Assembly: GCF_024707545.1 (NCBI RefSeq)
Contig: NZ_CP062229.1
Coordinates: 6,801,501-6,865,500, forward strand
DNA length: 64,000 bases
Direction: 5' to 3'
Source of the DNA: Mesorhizobium onobrychidis
GTDB lineage: Bacteria > Pseudomonadota > Alphaproteobacteria > Rhizobiales > Rhizobiaceae
Below, piece by piece: positions 34,640 to 43,995 of the stretch (position 1 is the stretch's first letter; every line of letters begins with the position of its first letter). Both the position numbers and the translations under genes were made by a program. A model generated the notes under the pieces. The model worked only from the letters and a program-made list of their open reading frames with translations, had not been told where the DNA came from and made no database searches.

Positions 34640-35701
34640 GTGTTTCATTCATCACCACGGCGCAGACAGGCACGATCGGTCCGGCTGAAGGTCGGGTTCA
34701 TCCTGGCCCGCTCCTTCACGTTGACCGCCTTCGCCATGTTTATCGACACACTCAGACTCGCCAGCGATGAATCCGACAGGTCAGGTCGGATCAATGCGGA
34801 CTGGGAGGTGTTGTCAAACACCCGGCATCTCGTCACGTCGAGCTGCGGCGTCCAGGTCTCGCCGACGTCTTTATTCCTTGACCCGATGGAGTTTGACTAC
34901 ATTGTCGTCGTAGGGGGACGATTGACCGACGGCCAGGCCGTCGACAACGAAACCCTGAGGTATCTTCGGGATGCCGCGTTCAAAGAAGCGCGATTGATCG
35001 GAATCTGCACCGGAACGTTCATTTTGGCTGAGGCAGGTCTTATGGCCGCGCACGAAACCTGCGTCAGCTGGCTTCACTACGTCGACTTCAAGGAGCGATT
35101 TCCTGATTTACAGGTTCGGGCGGACAGAATCTATAACTTGGATGCCACGCGGGGATCATGCGCGGGCGGCAGCAGCACTGCCGATTTGGCGGCAGAATTG
35201 GTGCGACGGCACATTGGAAACGCGGCCGAGCGGAACGCGCTGGAAGTGCTGCAGATCGACAAAGTTAGGAACGCAGAGTGGGTGCAACCGCGTCGGCCGT
35301 TGACGATAGAAACGCAGGACCCGAGGCTCCGCGCTGCGCTGATCCTGATGGAGCAGAACATCGAGAACACACTGTCGGTTTCCAGGCTGGCCGCAGCATT
35401 GGGTATTTCGCGACGACAACTCGAACGGCTGTTTTTCAAGGAGGTGAACAGCTCTCCTGCGCTTGTCTACCGGCGCGTGCGGCTGGAGCGCGCAAAGCAA
35501 CTTCTCAGGAAAAGCGACACTCCTTTGATCGAGGTCGCTATCGGGTCAGGTTTCGAGAACGCCTCTCACTTCGCCAGGGTCTTCCGAAGGGCTTACGGTC
35601 AATCACCCTCTGCCTGGAGGCGTTCGGAGTTGACTTGGCCAAGTGGCGAACGTGGAGCTTTGCAGAATACGTACTCACTGGGCGCCGACGCGGTTGAATA
35701 A
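34640..35701 (+). CDS. GlxA-type AraC-family regulator (DJ-1/PfpI-HTH)
   Basis: 353 residues. An N-terminal DJ-1/PfpI-like domain (VKVGFILA-type strand, FDYIVVVGGRLTDGQ, RLIGICTGTFILAEAGLM with the nucleophile-elbow Cys) is followed by an AraC helix-turn-helix pair (LSVSRLAAALGISRRQLERL, TPLIEVAIGSGFENASHFAR). Such proteins control betaine, choline or arginine catabolism in rhizobia and pseudomonads (GbdR, CdhR and ArgR are relatives). It is divergent from the GntR operon. Confidence 0.88.
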   Translation: MFHSSPRRRQARSVRLKVGFILARSFTLTAFAMFIDTLRLASDESDRSGRINADWEVLSNTRHLVTSSCGVQVSPTSLFLDPMEFDYIVVVGGRLTDGQAVDNETLRYLRDAAFKEARLIGICTGTFILAEAGLMAAHETCVSWLHYVDFKERFPDLQVRADRIYNLDATRGSCAGGSSTADLAAELVRRHIGNAAERNALEVLQIDKVRNAEWVQPRRPLTIETQDPRLRAALILMEQNIENTLSVSRLAAALGISRRQLERLFFKEVNSSPALVYRRVRLERAKQLLRKSDTPLIEVAIGSGFENASHFARVFRRAYGQSPSAWRRSELTWPSGERGALQNTYSLGADAVE

Positions 35702-35866
35702 CTCGGTGATGGATGGCCGTCTTCCCGTCCACGTCCGCGACGCATATTACGGCGATTACGCCTTGCGACGGGTGCCAGGTGTTAGCATCGGGTCCTGACA
35801 ACCCAGTTTTAACGGCCGAGATGAGGATTTGACTAGCAAGAGTCGCCGGGTCGACCCCTCGAAGAG

Positions 35867-35881
35867 ACATATTGTAGACAA
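35867..35881. promoter_or_regulatory. Operator-like motif ACATATTGTAGACAA before the LysR gene
   Basis: Second copy of the motif at 34531-34545; TTGTAGACAA is nearly palindromic. It lies about 185 bases before the LysR start codon and just after the GlxA-type gene. Confidence 0.45.
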
Positions 35882-36064
35882 GCTATGATAGGCTATCTAT
35901 GGTGATGGGCGATGACGAATAGCCTGCCGCGCCGCTCACTTGCGCTTTGGACCTGGTCGTTTACGCAGCCGATTTTTCCGAAATATACTGGGCGCGTTAG
36001 AACACATGGTTCGGGTGCGCACGCGGGTTTTACTTCTTCTCATGGCTGGAGTAATGATAACTTC

Positions 36065-37075
36065 ATGTCAAATTATCGACGGCTTCCGTTGAGTGCGCTG
36101 CGCGCATTTGAAGCTGCCGCACGGCATTTGAGTTTTACCAAGGCTGCCAATGAGCTTTCGGTCACTCAAGCGGCAGTGAGCCGCCATATCTTGACGTTGG
36201 AGGACCACCTCGACACCCAGCTTTTCAACCGCGGAAACCAGAAGGTGTCATTATCTCCCGCCGGCGAGGAGTTATTTGAAGCTGCGACCCTCAGCCTGGC
36301 GCATATTGCAGCGGCTTTTGACAGCGTGAAGAGAGGCCAGAAAGCCCGACGGTTGACCGTCGGCATGCCGATGTCGTTCGCAACGCTGTTTATGAGCCAC
36401 CGGATTGGAGATTTCGTCGCGAACAACCCAGAGGTCGACCTGCACTTGGTCTCCCTCGAACGCAGCCCGGCGCCGGCGACGGACGGTTTTGATGTGTCCG
36501 TGGTAATGGGGTATCTGGCGCGCCCGGGGTTCACAGCTACCGAGCTCTTCGGCGAGGAAGTCTTCCCGGTTTGCAGTAAATCATATCAGACACACTCCCC
36601 GCGTATTCTCACTCCGGAGGACCTGGTAAACGAGGTCCTCTTGGATATGGACGATCAGCATTGGTCCGCCTACCCATGGTCACCCTTCAATTGGGCCCAC
36701 TGGCTTGGACAGTTCGGCGTTTCGTCCGACTTCAAACGCGCCATCACGTTCACTAGTTATCCAACGATGATCCAGTCAGTGATCAAGGGCTACGGCATCG
36801 GGCTGGGCTTCCGTCACTTGGTAAGTGATTACCTCAATGAAGGCACCTTGATAAGGCCTCTGAGTGAAAGCTATTTGACCGGCCGAAAACATCATTTGGT
36901 CATTCCGGATACCGCAATTGAGCGAGGCGACGTCCAGATCTTCAGCAATTGGCTGATCACACAGGTCGCAGATCTTAATCCGATCCCGCCAGCGTCGGCT
37001 GCGGAAAACATCAAGGCAGCACCAGTTGCACCCAGCGAGATATCAGCTGGCTATCCAGACCTGACATCCGCCTGA
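36065..37075 (+). CDS. LysR-family regulator (GcvA-like) of the proWXV region
   Basis: The start at ATG 36065 is the family-typical MSNYRRLPLSALRAFEAAAR; an upstream in-frame start would add an unlikely 51-residue tail. 336 residues. The HTH is LSFTKAANELSVTQAAVSRH and the effector domain extends to the end. It sits directly upstream of proW on the same strand and probably controls it. Its last 95 codons and the following 80 or so bases are duplicated, in damaged form, at 58484-58850, again upstream of a proX gene. Confidence 0.9.
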   Translation: MSNYRRLPLSALRAFEAAARHLSFTKAANELSVTQAAVSRHILTLEDHLDTQLFNRGNQKVSLSPAGEELFEAATLSLAHIAAAFDSVKRGQKARRLTVGMPMSFATLFMSHRIGDFVANNPEVDLHLVSLERSPAPATDGFDVSVVMGYLARPGFTATELFGEEVFPVCSKSYQTHSPRILTPEDLVNEVLLDMDDQHWSAYPWSPFNWAHWLGQFGVSSDFKRAITFTSYPTMIQSVIKGYGIGLGFRHLVSDYLNEGTLIRPLSESYLTGRKHHLVIPDTAIERGDVQIFSNWLITQVADLNPIPPASAAENIKAAPVAPSEISAGYPDLTSA

Positions 37076-37317
37076 TAACATTTAGTCCTGCGGTACATGA
37101 CTTTTTGTACGGTTGTTTTGCAGCCGCCTCGCCGCTAGCGTTTCTGGACCAATCCGATGCGACAGCCTCTCAAGCTTTGCTGAAGGTCCCAGCAGACAGG
37201 GAGTGTAATCCGTAAGCAGGTGATGGATGCGACGGCAGCTGACCTATGACACACAGCGGGCTCGCATCAGCGCTCCGTAGTTATCGCTCAAATAGGTCCT
37301 GACTGAAAGGAAGTCTC

Positions 37318-38301
37318 GTGAAGCCCGAAGACGTTCTAGATCCTTTCAAAACCTGGCACATACCGTTTGGTGATTGGGTTGATGTTGGGTTGGGGTGGAT
37401 TGTTCAGGAATACCGCCCATTGTTTCAGAGCTTGAAGTGGCCAATTGACCAGCTTCTGAGGGCATTTGATCTCGCGCTGAATGGCATCCCGCCGGTCGTT
37501 ATAATTTTATGCTTCGGATTGGTAGCGTGGCAGATCGCCGGGTGGCGACTGGCAGGTCAAGTCGCTGGTCTGCTGCTGATTATCGGCTTCCTTGGCATTT
37601 GGGGTGAAACGATGACGACACTGTCTCTCGTTTTCACCGCCGTTCTTTTCTGCACGGTTGTTGGCATTCCGGTGGGGGTAATTGCCGCTCGAAGTGACAG
37701 GGCGGCTGCCATTTGCCGGCCAATCCTCGACACAATGCAGACGATTCCATCCTTCGTCTATCTTGTTCCCGTGGTCATGTTGTTTGGTATCGGCAACGTG
37801 CCTGGCGTGATTGTAACCATCGTTTTTGCACTTCCGCCCGTTATCAGGCTGACAACACTAGGCATTCAGCAGGTTTCTGAAGAAGTCGTCGAGGCTATGC
37901 GTGCCTTTGGAGCGACCAACAGTCAGATCCTGTTCAAGGCTCAGCTGCCGCTGGCTCTTCCGAGCATAGTGGCAGGTATCAACCAGACATTGATGATGTC
38001 ACTATCAATGGTTGTTGTTGCCTCCATGATCGCCGTTGGGGGACTCGGCCAAATGGTTTTGCGCGGCATCGGTCGCCTCGACATCGGGCTGGCTGCAACG
38101 GGCGGAATCGGCATTGTCATTCTCGCAATCATTCTAGATCGCCTGACCCAATCTGCGTTTTCTAAGCGCAAACGCTTCGCCCACATTGCCTGGCACAAGC
38201 GGGGTCCAGCTGCGCTATTCACCGGTGTAATCAAGACCTTCCAGGCCTCTCCGGCCCGGCGTGGAGGATTGGAAACTGGCCGGCAACGGACTTCTAGCTA
38301 A
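37318..38301 (+). CDS. proW: Glycine/proline betaine ABC transporter permease
   Basis: The GTG start at 37318 follows GAAAGGAAG. 327 residues with about seven hydrophobic segments (VVIILCFGLVAWQIAGW, VAGLLLIIGFLGIWGE, LVFTAVLFCTVVGIPVGVIA, FVYLVPVVMLFGIGNVPGVI and others). The EAA-loop MRAFGATNSQILFKAQLPLA matches ProW-type permeases. It is the first of three genes proW-proX-proV. The substrates of the family are glycine betaine, proline betaine and related osmolytes; in rhizobia some such systems are catabolic instead of osmotic. Confidence 0.93.
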   Translation: MKPEDVLDPFKTWHIPFGDWVDVGLGWIVQEYRPLFQSLKWPIDQLLRAFDLALNGIPPVVIILCFGLVAWQIAGWRLAGQVAGLLLIIGFLGIWGETMTTLSLVFTAVLFCTVVGIPVGVIAARSDRAAAICRPILDTMQTIPSFVYLVPVVMLFGIGNVPGVIVTIVFALPPVIRLTTLGIQQVSEEVVEAMRAFGATNSQILFKAQLPLALPSIVAGINQTLMMSLSMVVVASMIAVGGLGQMVLRGIGRLDIGLAATGGIGIVILAIILDRLTQSAFSKRKRFAHIAWHKRGPAALFTGVIKTFQASPARRGGLETGRQRTSS

Positions 38302-38319
38302 GAAAGAATGGGAGCGACT

Positions 38320-39351
38320 ATGAGCTATCGGTTTAGAATAAATTGGCACTTTCGGGGGCTTGCCGCCGCTGTCACAGTGCTTGGCACTTTGGCCCTGTCT
38401 CCTGGATACGCGGCTGCGGAGGACCTCCCGGGGAAAGGCGTGACCGTTCGGCCCCTATATCTTGGCCAAGCGGAAGAATTATTCGAAGCCTACGTCGTTA
38501 AGCTAGGCCTCGAGGATCTCGGCTATACAGTTGATGAACCCTCCGCAACCCAGGTTCCACTTGCTCATATAGCGGTAGGGAACGGTGATGCGGATTACTA
38601 TACGCCGCACTGGTACCCCTTGCATATTGCGTTTGCCGAGAAGGCCGGCGGCGATACCAAGCTTCGTCGCGTCGGGACGCTCGTAAAGAACTCGATCCAG
38701 GGGTACTCCATAGATAAGGCCACAGCCGACAAGTACGGCATAAAGACGATCGATCAGTTGAAGGACCCGAAGATTGCCAAGCTGTTCGATGTGGATGGGG
38801 ACGGTAAAGCAGACCTGTATGGCTGTGATCCGGGCTGGGGATGCGAACGCATCATAGAACATAACCTTGATGCATACGGCCTTCGCGATACCGTCACACA
38901 CAAGCAGGGTGAGTATTTTGCTCTGCTTCCTGACGTCATCCAGCGGCTTCAGTCCGGCAGTCCAACCTTGTATTACAGCTGGACACCCAACTGGCTACAA
39001 GGGGTTTTGCGCCATGGAAAAGAGGTTGTCTGGCTGACGGTTCCGTTCACGGCGTTGCCCGAAGAGCAGGCTGGCGCGAACACGACGGTTTCAGGCATTG
39101 GAAACCTGGGATTTTCCGTGAACAATCATCACGTGATTGCCAACACACCCTTTCTCGAGAAAAACCCCGTCGCAAATAAGTGGTTCGAGCTAGTCGAGGT
39201 CCCAATTCAGGATATCGACGACGAGAATCTTCTTATTCACAAAGGTGAGAAGTCCAACGAGGACATCCACGGTCATGCTGAGTCCTGGAAGAAGGCCAAC
39301 CTCGACCAGTGGAATACTTGGATAGCTCAAGCAAAACAGGCAGGTAAGTAA
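38320..39351 (+). CDS. proX: Betaine ABC transporter substrate-binding protein
   Basis: ATG 38320 has GGGAG six bases upstream; an ATG at 38308 is in frame. 343 residues with a signal peptide (GLAAAVTVLGTLALSPGYAA). ProX-type features are HWYPLHIAFAEK, DLYGCDPGWGCERIIEHNLD and YYSWTPNWLQGVLRHGKEVV, with tryptophans expected to cage a quaternary ammonium group. It is clearly homologous to the second ProX at 59179-60150. It follows proW closely and precedes proV. Confidence 0.92.
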   Translation: MSYRFRINWHFRGLAAAVTVLGTLALSPGYAAAEDLPGKGVTVRPLYLGQAEELFEAYVVKLGLEDLGYTVDEPSATQVPLAHIAVGNGDADYYTPHWYPLHIAFAEKAGGDTKLRRVGTLVKNSIQGYSIDKATADKYGIKTIDQLKDPKIAKLFDVDGDGKADLYGCDPGWGCERIIEHNLDAYGLRDTVTHKQGEYFALLPDVIQRLQSGSPTLYYSWTPNWLQGVLRHGKEVVWLTVPFTALPEEQAGANTTVSGIGNLGFSVNNHHVIANTPFLEKNPVANKWFELVEVPIQDIDDENLLIHKGEKSNEDIHGHAESWKKANLDQWNTWIAQAKQAGK

Positions 39352-39373
39352 CGCTGGACTTCGGAAAGCATGC

Positions 39374-39404
39374 TCGCCCGGTAAGCTTTACGCTGCCCGG
39401 GCGA
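39374..39404 (+). promoter_or_regulatory. Hairpin between proX and proV
   Basis: Eight-base arms TCGCCCGG and CCGGGCGA with a 15-base loop and no T-tract. Such stems between a binding-protein gene and its ATPase gene often protect the upstream message and lower downstream expression; that role is inferred. Confidence 0.4.
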
Positions 39405-39429
39405 CACCTCTCAACCGTGGAGCTTATCT

Positions 39430-40482
39430 TTGGAAGCGCATGCCATTGAATTCAAGGATGTTTGGAAGGTCTTCGGGACGAGCTCGAGGTTCGACCTTGC
39501 GAGCATCCAGCGCGATGATCTTTCGAAGGCCGCACTCCTGGAGAAACATGGGTGCGTAGCCGCCGTCGCCGGCGTCTCCTTTAAGGTAGAGGCCGGTGAA
39601 ATCTTCTGTGTCATGGGACTGTCCGGGAGCGGAAAGTCAACGCTGGTCCGACATGTAAATCGTTTGATCAAACCCAGCGCTGGCCAGATCATTGTTGGCG
39701 GCGAGGATATCAATCGGAAGTCCGAAAATGAGATGCGAGAACTCCGTGCCCGGACAATGGGGATGGTTTTCCAGAATGTGGCGCTCCTGCCTCACCGAAC
39801 GGTCCGCGACAACGTGGCTCTGGGTCTGGAGCTACGAAAGGCAAGCGTCCGACAACGCTGTGAGATTGCGGAGGAAAAGCTGGAATTGGTGCAACTGGCG
39901 GGCTGGGGAGATCGTTATCCTGATGAACTCTCTGGTGGAATGAAGCAGCGAGTAGGGCTTGCCCGAGCGTTGGCAGCTGATCCCGCGATTTTGTTGATGG
40001 ATGAGCCATTTTCTGCGCTGGATCCGCTCATACGACGCGACCTACAGGACGAGTTCAAAGCGCTTTCGACGAAGTTGGGTAAAACCACGCTTTTCATAAC
40101 TCACGATCTGGATGAAGCAGTCCGGTTGGGACACCAAATCGGTGTCATGAAAGACGGGAAGATGCTTCAGATCGGCTCCGCGGATGACATTCTCGGAAAT
40201 CCCAAAGACCCGTATGTCGAAAGATTTGTCCAAGGAAGCAGCCGGTTGAAGCTTCTGAAAGCCGAGTCCGTGATGTTGCCGCTTACCGAATTTGCGAGTG
40301 TCGGTGACGGCATGGCCTTGGTGGATGCGCCACGGCTCAGTCTTGATACTCCGATCAAAGAAATGCTCGACCTGTCTCATCGACATGGGAATTTGCCGTT
40401 AGTGGTTGTCGACGCAGGCGGAGTTGATGTGGGCATCGTGACCGCGTCCTTACTTTTGCGCGGTGTACATGACAGGATTTAG
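39430..40482 (+). CDS. proV: Betaine ABC transporter ATP-binding protein
   Basis: 350 residues with a TTG start. Walker A is GLSGSGKST at 63-71, the signature LSGGMKQR at 168-175 and Walker B ILLMDEP at 188-194, with the long N-terminal extension before Walker A typical of ProV. The C-terminal 90 residues form a CBS-like regulatory tail ending PLVVVDAGGVDVGIVTASLL. It is the last gene of proW-proX-proV. The order differs from the common proV-proW-proX. Confidence 0.93.
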   Translation: MEAHAIEFKDVWKVFGTSSRFDLASIQRDDLSKAALLEKHGCVAAVAGVSFKVEAGEIFCVMGLSGSGKSTLVRHVNRLIKPSAGQIIVGGEDINRKSENEMRELRARTMGMVFQNVALLPHRTVRDNVALGLELRKASVRQRCEIAEEKLELVQLAGWGDRYPDELSGGMKQRVGLARALAADPAILLMDEPFSALDPLIRRDLQDEFKALSTKLGKTTLFITHDLDEAVRLGHQIGVMKDGKMLQIGSADDILGNPKDPYVERFVQGSSRLKLLKAESVMLPLTEFASVGDGMALVDAPRLSLDTPIKEMLDLSHRHGNLPLVVVDAGGVDVGIVTASLLLRGVHDRI

Positions 40483-40642
40483 GTGGGCTAGGGTATTATA
40501 ATGACCCTAGTTCATAAATACATCCCCCCCTATTTGTATTAGTCTCGAAATTAGGTTCTGCCGCATATCCTTCGTGCTCGGTGCTGAGCAGGCAATTGAA
40601 AGAGTTATGAGCCGCAATTCTCCGAACTTGGTTGGTTAAACG

Positions 40643-41106
40643 ATGATGAACACTGAAAAGAAAACCGTGGTCGTAACCGGAGCTGCTGGCGGAATGGGCC
40701 AAGCAATCTGTAAAAAGTTCGTGGCTAACGGATATTTTGTAATCGCTGGTGATGCCAACCAAGAGCGGTTGATTGCCACGACTGACGAACTCAACCGAAT
40801 TGGCCAAACTGCTTTGGCCAAGCATGGCGACCTGAGAAGCAAGGCATATTGCGAGGATCTCATCGATACAGCTACCAGCCTTACCGGCCGGCTGGACGCC
40901 CTTGTCAACAATGCCGGCATCATCACGCGCGGTACAATCCTCGAAACAAGCGACGAGGATTGGGAAAAAACCTTCGATATCAATCTGAAAGCAATTTTCT
41001 ACACCTGCCGACGGGCAATAGCCTTCATGAAGGAGAATGGTGGCGGTTCGATCGTGAACATCTCCTCGACCTGGGGCATCTATCCTGGACCTAGTCACGC
41101 AGCTTA
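40643..41106 (+). pseudogene. SDR-family oxidoreductase, 5' part (split by a composite element)
   Basis: The first 154 residues have TGAAGGMGQA (cofactor loop), LVNNAGIITRG and SIVNISSTWGIYPGPSHAA. The frame then runs into the inserted element at the codon for the catalytic Tyr and stops. The rest, YCASKAAVATFSKCLGRDHA onward, continues at 45331-45636; joining the two at the TTA duplication restores a 255-residue SDR with the YxxxK motif. The ancestral gene followed proV on the same strand and preceded the MttB gene, so it was probably part of the betaine catabolic set. Confidence 0.9.
41104..41106. repeat. Target-site duplication TTA (left)
   Basis: TTA here and at 45330-45332 flank the 4223-bp insertion. 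Three-base YTA or TNA-type duplications are characteristic of several IS5 subgroups. Confidence 0.7.
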
Positions 41107-41390
41107 GAGTCCGTTTGGGAATTGGTTCAATGGCTGTTGCGCATCAAAAGACTGCCCACGGCGACGTGGATCATGGCTTCGGAGACGTCGATGCGCGGTT
41201 CGTAGTCGCGCACGCGCGGCGCCAGCGTATTAGCCAGCCGAACGTTCTTTCGACCATCCAACGCCTGAGCAGCGCCTTGAAGCCGGCCTCGGTATCGATA
41301 CGGCGCAACACTTCGATGACGAAATCGTAGCCCATAATCACAATTCGATCGCGCAGGCAATCAACCGGACTCTTACGCGGCAGGGGAGCC
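41107..41390 (-). pseudogene. IS5-family transposase C-terminal fragment (left end of the composite element)
   Basis: The minus strand encodes VIEVLRRIDTEAGFKALLRR, MVERTFGWLIRWRR (with the DDE glutamate) and, one frame off, RDYEPRIDVSEAMIHVAVGS then LLMRNSH. The N-terminal three quarters are missing. It differs from the right-hand copy (WVVRAHLRLDD region), so the two ends come from related but distinct IS5-family elements. Confidence 0.72.
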
Positions 41391-41394
41391 ACAC

Positions 41395-42087
41395 ATGACA
41401 AAATCATTTGATTTTGGAAATGAACCTCGCCAGGACGAGTTTTCATGCTTGGTTGCAAAGGAAGTCCAGCGCGTTCTTGCTCAGTTCGCGGAAGTTATGA
41501 AGGGTGGGAGCTCAATCTCATCGCACATGGGGACAGGCACTGCCGCCGATTTGCTTTCTGCAACGCCCAGACAGGCCATTCATGACGATTTGAGTGCCCT
41601 GGCCTCTGAATTTGTTCGCAGGCTCGCAGCCGAAGCAGTGCGTCGTTCCAATGAAAGCGCCGGTGAGGTGGCTCCGCTCACGGTTCGAACCGAGGGCGCA
41701 CATGGGTGCGCAGTCCTAAAAGCGCGAGATCAGCAAAGCGATAGCCTGCGCATCGAAGACTGGGCGGGCGCGGTTGCAGGGCCCACCTATCTGGAAGCAC
41801 GCTTCGGCATACCGCGATCGACATTGCATTGGTGGCAGCGGCACAATGATGTAGTTGCGTTGCGGAAAGGCGCGCGCAAGCATGTGTTCCCCCTAGCTCA
41901 GTTCATCGACGGTAGGCCCGCGCCGGGGATACGACAGGTGCTCTCCTTGATCGTCAATCCCAGACCGGCGTGGCTTTGGCTGACCTCCCCTTCACCTCGG
42001 CTTGATGGCCGAATTCCCATAGAGATGCTCCGGCAAGATCTGGCTGCAGAAGTCATCCGGGCTGCACGAGACTTTTCCTCGACATGA
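41395..42087 (+). CDS. MbcA/ParS/Xre-type antitoxin domain protein
   Basis: ATG 41395 follows GGGGAG. 230 residues. The C-terminal 90 residues show the pattern of Xre/MbcA/ParS toxin-binding antitoxins: YLEARFGIPRSTLHWWQRHN, ARKHVFPLAQFIDGRPAPG, then PRPAWLWLTSPSPRLDGRIP and IEMLRQDLAAEVIRAA. The N-terminal part is longer than usual and unassigned. Partners are normally RES-domain toxins that degrade NAD+, but no RES gene follows here, so it is an orphan. It is cargo of the IS5-bounded element. Confidence 0.68.
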   Translation: MTKSFDFGNEPRQDEFSCLVAKEVQRVLAQFAEVMKGGSSISSHMGTGTAADLLSATPRQAIHDDLSALASEFVRRLAAEAVRRSNESAGEVAPLTVRTEGAHGCAVLKARDQQSDSLRIEDWAGAVAGPTYLEARFGIPRSTLHWWQRHNDVVALRKGARKHVFPLAQFIDGRPAPGIRQVLSLIVNPRPAWLWLTSPSPRLDGRIPIEMLRQDLAAEVIRAARDFSST

Positions 42088-42484
42088 AGTCCAGCTGACG
42101 AAGCCAACTGCAAATCAGTGCACCGCGGCAATCGGTTGATCCCGTTGTGAGCCTGTGAAGGCCCTATTGAGGGTCGCACGCGCCACCACGCACTGCGCAA
42201 TGTATTTTGCAATATCGTGCGAACTGTCCAGTTTGTGTTATTTGTATAGTTTGCACGAATTGCGCAGTATATACTGGACTTTCGTGACATAATCGCAACT
42301 GTAGTTTTATATATCTCTGCTTAGCCCGCCTATATCTTGCATTATTTAGTATCGCGTATAGCGTCAAACTGCGAGGAAGCGGCGCGATGCGCATCTTTTT
42401 TCGATCGTGGGGAATGGGGAGGGATGCTGTCTTCAGCAGGAAGATGCCCTGGCCCTTTTTTTAATCTTTTGAGTGGAGATCAAA
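42088..42484. other. AT-rich leader of the porin gene
   Basis: The stretch is markedly AT-rich (runs such as TTTTATATATCT near 42305) and includes no credible gene. It most likely holds the porin promoter and leader; the porin ribosome binding site is GTGGAG at 42473-42478. Confidence 0.45.
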
Positions 42485-43618
42485 ATGAACATCAAGAGCC
42501 TTCTTCTCGGCTCCGCTGCGGCACTGGTCGCAGTTTCCGGTGCGCGCGCCGCCGACGCCGTCGTCGTCGCCGAGCCGGAACCCGCTGAATACGTCCGCAT
42601 CTGTGACGTCTACGGCGCTGGCTACTTCTACATCCCCGGCACCGAGACCTGCCTGCGCATCGGCGGCTATGTCCGCTACGACATCGGCGTCGGCGACGTC
42701 GGCACATTCACCGGTGCGGGGACCGTCGACGTCGAGGACGGCGACGATCAGGATACCTACTGGAAGCGTGCTCGCTTCACGCTGAAGACCTGGACCGGCC
42801 AGGAAACCGAGCTCGGCACCTTGAAGACCTACACCGAGACCCGCTTCAACTTCCGCAACACCCAAGGCGATACATCTCCGTACCTCAACGAAGCCGGCAA
42901 CACGGGCGTTTCGCTGCCCTACGCCTGGATCCAGCTCGGTGGGCTGCGCGTCGGTAAGGACGACTCGGCCTTCGATACGTTCAGCGGCTACGCCGGCAAC
43001 GTCTTGAACGATACGCTGGTTCCCTACGGTGGCTTCGACACCAACGTCGTCCAGTACTATTTCGACGCCGGCAACGGCTTCTCCGCCGTCGTCTCGCTCG
43101 AACAAGGTTACGGCGCCTTCACGATCGACAGCTACGTCCCGCATGTCGTCGGCGGTGTGAAGTGGACGCAGGGCTGGGGCGCGATCACCGGCGTCATTGC
43201 TTACGACAGCAACTATGAAGAAGTGGCCGGCAAGGTTCGCCTCGACGTCACCCCGATGGAGAACCTGTCGCTGTTCATCATGGCCGGCTACGGCACGGAC
43301 GACAACTACACGGATGGCGGCTTCGCAATCCCCGCCGGCGGCCGCGGCATGTACAAGCTGTGGAGCGGCAATTGGGCAGTCTGGGGCGGTGGCACCTACA
43401 CCGTCAACGAGAAGACCTCGTTCAACACCCAGATCTCCTATGACGAAGGTGAGAATCTCGGCGTCGTGGCGAACATCGCCTACGATATCGTCCCCGGCCT
43501 GACGATCACGGCCGAAGCCAGCTACTTCCATCTTGGTGATGAGACCGTCAGCAACTGGACCGGTGCGGATGACGACGACAACTTCGGCGGCCTCCTCCGC
43601 TTTCAGCGCTCGTTCTGA
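42485..43618 (+). CDS. Rhizobiales Omp2/RopA-type porin
   Basis: 377 residues with a signal peptide (KSLLLGSAAALVAVSGARAA). The mature protein starts DAVVVAEPEPAEYVRICDVY and continues GAGYFYIPGTETCLRIGGYV, the hallmark of the Porin_2 family of Rhizobiales. It ends LLRFQRSF with a terminal Phe. It forms a trimeric outer-membrane channel by family. Codon use is strongly biased to C-ending codons, as for a highly expressed gene. It is unusual to see a porin as cargo of an IS5-bounded element; it may have been captured from a chromosomal locus. Confidence 0.92.
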   Translation: MNIKSLLLGSAAALVAVSGARAADAVVVAEPEPAEYVRICDVYGAGYFYIPGTETCLRIGGYVRYDIGVGDVGTFTGAGTVDVEDGDDQDTYWKRARFTLKTWTGQETELGTLKTYTETRFNFRNTQGDTSPYLNEAGNTGVSLPYAWIQLGGLRVGKDDSAFDTFSGYAGNVLNDTLVPYGGFDTNVVQYYFDAGNGFSAVVSLEQGYGAFTIDSYVPHVVGGVKWTQGWGAITGVIAYDSNYEEVAGKVRLDVTPMENLSLFIMAGYGTDDNYTDGGFAIPAGGRGMYKLWSGNWAVWGGGTYTVNEKTSFNTQISYDEGENLGVVANIAYDIVPGLTITAEASYFHLGDETVSNWTGADDDDNFGGLLRFQRSF

Positions 43619-43675
43619 CGGATCGAAGCATTGACCATTAGCGCCCGCCGCATCCGTTTGCGTGCGCTAGACTTG

Positions 43676-43701
43676 CCGCTCAGCCAGCATTGGCTGAGCG
43701 G
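43676..43701 (+). terminator. Hairpin after the porin gene
   Basis: An 11-base perfect stem CCGCTCAGCCA/TGGCTGAGCGG with a 4-base loop lies 58 bases after the stop codon. It is not followed by a clear T-run, so it may act as an mRNA-stabilising stem or a weak terminator. Confidence 0.5.
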
Positions 43702-43784
43702 AGATCCCAAAGGAAGTGTTTTTTGCGGCTCGCGCGAAATGCTTGATCCCGTGGCCTCCCGGGGGTCGGAGCGTGTCGCCGAAG

Positions 43785-43815
43785 CGAAGGGCGCCTTTAA
43801 CCAAGGCGCCCTTCG
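43785..43815 (+). terminator. Second hairpin after the porin gene
   Basis: Perfect 13-base arms CGAAGGGCGCCTT and AAGGCGCCCTTCG with a 5-base loop, followed by TTCTAC. It is a strong bidirectional stem, probably the main transcription end of the porin unit. Confidence 0.6.
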
Positions 43816-43995
43816 TTCTACAGCGTCGAGGATTCTGACGAAGCGAAGGGATCGCCGTCGTGTAGCGACGACCTACTGTCAGAAAATCTGGATTTGAATA
43901 TCACGTCGGGGGATGTTGTTGTCTACAGAGCGGTACAGCGGCTTGGGACTTCCACTGTCATTCCTCATTCTTGATTGCTGAAACGGAGGGCGGAT

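Noticed and set aside
42461..43531. Long 356-residue minus-strand frame
   Set aside because: It is exactly antisense to the porin gene, has an unnatural composition and arises from the porin's strong codon bias.
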